A stretch of 9,247 bases of DNA, from NCBI GenBank assembly GCA_031279915.1, contig JAITHO010000125.1, forward strand, positions 1 to 9,247. Direction: 5' to 3'. The position numbers and the translations under genes were made by a program. How positions within the stretch are numbered: the first letter of the stretch is position 1; the number at the start of each line of letters is the position of its first letter. The notes below the pieces were generated by a model. It was not told where the DNA came from, ran no database searches, and worked only from the letters and a program-made list of their open reading frames with translations. Below are positions 6,912 to 9,247 of this stretch, piece by piece. Origin of the DNA: Tannerellaceae bacterium (GTDB lineage: Bacteria > Bacteroidota > Bacteroidia > Bacteroidales > Tannerellaceae).

Positions 6912-8891
6912 TTACATTTTTAAAATTATACGTTCGCCAATAAGTTTGTTTAGGCTTTTCTTAATATTGTTTAGGGCTGCTTTTTCGGCCAATAGGGCCA
7001 TAATTTCGTCGTTGCTGCCGGTATTTTGTATTTGTTTCAAACGCTCGTCGATGGCGTCGATGTCGTGCCGGATGCAAGCGTCCTTAAATGAGAAAATATC
7101 GTAGGGGATAAGTTGATCGAGGCGCTCCTCTTCCTGTTTGATTTGTGTAGTTCGTGAGTGATATTTGCTTAGGAGATATTTATCGCTGGCAAGGTCGGCG
7201 GCAAGGCGGCTTATTGCTCCGTCGGGATGTGCAAGGAAATACTTGACGGCCTGAAAACCCGCATCACGAACGTGTTCGGCGGCTTCGTCGAGCATAAGTT
7301 TATAGATAGGGGTGCGGAAAAGCATATCATCTTCTTCAAGCGATTTAGCTATGTATTCGGCTACCAGAGTATTGCTATATTCTCCCGTTTCGGCATCAAC
7401 ATTTTCATCGATAATGCGCTCGCCATATCTAACAATGTACTTCAACAAAACCAGTTCGTAGGCCTCAACGGGCGATTTGGAGGGCTCCGCAGCCGCCTTG
7501 ACTTCAATAGCGGAGCTTTCGACATCTGTGGGATTTGTATCGACAGATTCCTTTTCGCGAAGGGCCTGCGCATATTGTTTTTCTCTCTTATCTATGAGCT
7601 TTTTGTTGACTTCATGATTCAACATTTGTTCGCTCACTTCCATCATCACGCTACATTCTTTAATATACAAAGCGCGCGAAATGTTGTCGGGAATAATGGC
7701 AACTGTTCGGACGATATCTGCAATTGCTGTGGCCCGCTTGATGGGGTCATTGCCTGCATCGCCAAGCATGAGTTGGACTTTAAAGCGGATAAAATCGACC
7801 TCATTTTCATTTATATACGCAACAAACTTGGAGGCGCTTTGCTTTCGGGCGAAAGAGTCGGGATCATCGCCGTCGGGCAACAGCACAACTTTAACGTTCA
7901 AGCCCTCTTCGAGAATGAGGTCAATGCCCCGCAAAGCAGCGCGGATGCCGGCCTCATCGCCATCGTACAGCACCGTGATGTTGTTCGTAAAGCGGTGAAT
8001 GAGGCGGATTTGCCCCTGTGTGAGGGCGGTTCCGGCGGATGCGAGCACGTTCTCAATTCCGGCCTGATGCATGGCAATCACATCGGTATATCCCTCAACA
8101 AGGAAACAACGTTTCTCGCGCACAATGCTCTGTTTGGCGAAGAAAATGCCGTATAGTTCGTTGCTTTTGTGGTATATCTCGCTCTCCGGAGAGTTAACAT
8201 ATTTGGCAGTCTTATCATCCTTTTTCAGGATTCGCCCCCCAAAAGCTATCACCTTGCCGCTAATTGTGTGTATCGGAAATATTAATCGGCCACGAAAGCG
8301 GTCGACCGACGAACCATTCTCGTACGTAACGATGAGGCCGGTTTTCTCCAGAAACTCTTTGCGATAGCCCAGGCGGCTTGCTTCCTTAACAAGAGCGTCG
8401 CGCTCCTCCGGACTGTATCCAATGCGAAACTTGCGGATAATATCGTCGCGAAAACCTCGCTCGCGGCAATACCTCATTCCAATACTTTGTCCCTCAGGGC
8501 TTTCATGGAGTACGCTAACGAAATATTTTTCTGCCCAACTGTTAATAATCATCATGCTTTCGCGATCTCCGCGGGCAATTTTTTCGGCTTCGCTTTCCTC
8601 TTTATCCTTTACATCTATATTATACTTTTTTGCGAGATATCGCAGCGCTTCGCTATACGAAAGTTGTTCGTGCTTCATTATAAAATGTACAGCGGTGCCA
8701 CCTTCGCCACACGAAAAGCATTTACAAATATTTTTAGCCGGCGAAACATAAAAAGAAGGGGATTTATCGGCGTGAAACGGGCAAAGCCCAACGAAATTGA
8801 CGCCCCGCCTCCTCAGCGATACAAATTCTGCGACAACGTCAACGATATTGCTCGCATCTAATATTTTATCAATGGTAGTCCGGTCGATCAC
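6912..8891 (-). CDS. dnaG: DNA primase DnaG
   Basis: Synthesises RNA primers for chromosome replication at the fork together with the DnaB helicase. The 659-aa protein has the full domain set. The N-terminal CHC2 zinc ribbon has ligands C37, H40, C58 and C61 (CPFH ... CFSCG), with an additional Cys56 close by. The RNA polymerase core carries RFRGRLIFPI (198-207). The Toprim active site has E266 in EGYTD, D310 and D312 in YDGDEAG, and GDDPD (341-345). A divergent C-terminal region (about 430-659) should contact the helicase. The start codon is GTG (8891-8889). This start gives the expected MIDRTTIDKILDASNIVDVV beginning of Bacteroidales primases, and the nearby ATG at -14 is out of frame. A perfect -7 promoter box lies about 24 bp upstream. 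It heads a minus-strand gene run with ABC transporters rather than the rpsU-dnaG-rpoD arrangement of enterobacteria. Confidence 0.98.
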   Translation of the reverse strand: MIDRTTIDKILDASNIVDVVAEFVSLRRRGVNFVGLCPFHADKSPSFYVSPAKNICKCFSCGEGGTAVHFIMKHEQLSYSEALRYLAKKYNIDVKDKEESEAEKIARGDRESMMIINSWAEKYFVSVLHESPEGQSIGMRYCRERGFRDDIIRKFRIGYSPEERDALVKEASRLGYRKEFLEKTGLIVTYENGSSVDRFRGRLIFPIHTISGKVIAFGGRILKKDDKTAKYVNSPESEIYHKSNELYGIFFAKQSIVREKRCFLVEGYTDVIAMHQAGIENVLASAGTALTQGQIRLIHRFTNNITVLYDGDEAGIRAALRGIDLILEEGLNVKVVLLPDGDDPDSFARKQSASKFVAYINENEVDFIRFKVQLMLGDAGNDPIKRATAIADIVRTVAIIPDNISRALYIKECSVMMEVSEQMLNHEVNKKLIDKREKQYAQALREKESVDTNPTDVESSAIEVKAAAEPSKSPVEAYELVLLKYIVRYGERIIDENVDAETGEYSNTLVAEYIAKSLEEDDMLFRTPIYKLMLDEAAEHVRDAGFQAVKYFLAHPDGAISRLAADLASDKYLLSKYHSRTTQIKQEEERLDQLIPYDIFSFKDACIRHDIDAIDERLKQIQNTGSNDEIMALLAEKAALNNIKKSLNKLIGERIILKM

Positions 8892-8914
8892 GGTATCTAA
8901 ATCATGTTTTTAGA

Positions 8915-8922
8915 CAAAGCTA
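8915..8922 (-). promoter_or_regulatory. -7 promoter box upstream of dnaG
   Basis: The minus strand reads TAGCTTTG, an exact match to the Bacteroidetes TAnnTTTG -7 consensus. Transcription would start near 8910-8912 and leave a leader of about 20 nt before the GTG of dnaG. No TTTG or TTG is present at the usual distance upstream, so the -33 element is weak or absent. This would be the main promoter for the dnaG-to-fucosidase gene run, since no equally good match was found in the short gaps between the following genes. Confidence 0.55.
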
Positions 8923-8930
8923 ATAATTAA

Positions 8931-9247
8931 TTGAGACATCTGCATCTATCGCTTCGCAAGGCCAATATCACAATCGCCCGCATCAATAGCGAATTGTCGC
9001 GCGGCCATATCCCCTTCGATAAGAAAAATATCAATGGCAATAAGGGAAATGTGGACGTCCACAAGGAGAATATGGGCGCCCATAAAGAGAATATGGGCGC
9101 CCATAAGGAGAATATGGGCGCCCATAAAGAGAATATGGGCGTCCATAAAGAGAATATGGGCGCCCATAAAGAGAATATGGGCGTCCATAAAGAGAATATG
9201 GGCGTCCATAAAGAGAATATGGGCGCCCATAAAGAGAATATGGGCGC
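8931..9247 (+). CDS. Candidate heptad-repeat protein, divergent from dnaG (partial, possibly broken)
   Basis: A plus-strand frame is open from 8931 to the window edge (105 codons). It first encodes a non-repeated segment (LRHLHLSLRKANITIARINS, then ELSRG), then heptads that sharpen gradually: RGHIPFD (9000-9020), KKNINGN, KGNVDVH, then KENMGAH or KENMGVH repeated. A basic residue at position 1, N/H at 3 and a hydrophobic residue at 4 are kept even in the degraded copies. Unit variation in this frame is silent (AAG/AAA, Lys) or conservative (GCC/GTC, Ala/Val). The start is uncertain: TTG at 8931 follows directly after an in-frame TAA, and an in-frame ATG at 8904 lies eight codons before that TAA. 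The gene may use TTG, be a nonsense-mutated pseudogene, or be no gene at all. I recognise no family. Confidence 0.35.
   Translation, partial: MRHLHLSLRKANITIARINSELSRGHIPFDKKNINGNKGNVDVHKENMGAHKENMGAHKENMGAHKENMGVHKENMGAHKENMGVHKENMGVHKENMGAHKENMG
9021..9247. repeat. 21-bp tandem repeat array with a palindromic core, running off the window
   Basis: Eight complete near-identical 21-bp units start at 9063, 9084, 9105, 9126, 9147, 9168, 9189 and 9210. A ninth is cut by the window end (9231-9247), and two degenerate units precede them (9021-9041, 9042-9062). Five of the complete units contain the perfect 12-bp dyad ATGGGCGCCCAT. Three (9126, 9168, 9189) have ATGGGCGTCCAT, one base off symmetry. 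The other variable base is AAA versus AAG at the first codon of the unit. A 21-bp period is close to two helical turns, so all dyads lie on one face of the DNA. It is also seven codons, so copy-number change would not shift a reading frame. No stop codon occurs in five of the six frames through the array. It is not CRISPR, because there are no unique spacers. Confidence 0.97.

Noticed and set aside
7227..8156. Long plus-strand frame of 309 codons opposite dnaG
   Set aside because: It is antisense to the Toprim and adjacent regions of a well-conserved primase, so it is a shadow of that coding sequence.
8946..9230. Minus-strand reading of the repeat array (hydrophobic MGAHILF heptads ending 54 bp before dnaG)
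   Set aside because: Five of six frames are open through the array, so openness is not evidence. In this frame the unit variants change F/L and G/D, while in the plus frame they are silent or A/V. It remains a weaker alternative.
9021..9247. CRISPR array
   Set aside because: Units are contiguous 21-bp copies without unique spacers, and no cas genes are present.

Overview
The window looks like a chromosomal segment of a Bacteroidota (probably Bacteroidales) bacterium. The evidence is the Bacteroidales-style DnaG N-terminus, exact TAnnTTTG -7 promoter boxes, A-rich leaders in place of strong Shine-Dalgarno sites, and a lipoprotein GH95 alpha-L-fucosidase. Genus and species cannot be read from the sequence.

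Layout: five complete genes lie on the minus strand, running from right to left with gaps of 15, 3, 24 and 24 bp. They are dnaG (GTG start at 8891), a NatA-type ABC ATPase, its NatB-type ABC-2 permease, an MsbA/MdlB-type ABC exporter (half-transporter), and a GH95 fucosidase with a lipoprotein-like signal peptide. Spacing and orientation suggest one transcription unit. A perfect TAGCTTTG -7 box just upstream of dnaG could drive it, and a strong intrinsic terminator at 63-99 could end it. The products cover replication priming, efflux or membrane transport (two systems) and removal of terminal fucose from glycans. No obvious single pathway joins them, so this reads as a housekeeping operon carrying a carbohydrate enzyme rather than a polysaccharide utilisation locus. 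No SusC, SusD or regulator is visible.

Left edge (1-335): a plus-strand reading frame, probably the last codons of a convergent gene, stops at 71-73, inside the stem of the terminator. Between the fucosidase stop (336) and the terminator is about 240 bp with no convincing protein. It has a well-formed minus-strand Bacteroidetes promoter (boxes at 298-301 and 272-279) and several hairpins, which together outline a candidate small RNA of about 200 nt ending at the terminator.

Right edge (8892-9247): dnaG's short leader is followed by a 21-bp tandem array that runs off the window. Eight complete near-identical units (9063-9230) each carry the 12-bp dyad ATGGGCGCCCAT or a one-base variant. On the plus strand the array encodes KENMG(A/V)H heptads inside an open frame beginning just after a stop at 8928-8930. 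The array and the candidate small RNA are the two least ordinary items. The rest is recognisable housekeeping or accessory metabolism, and I found no clear undescribed multi-gene system.
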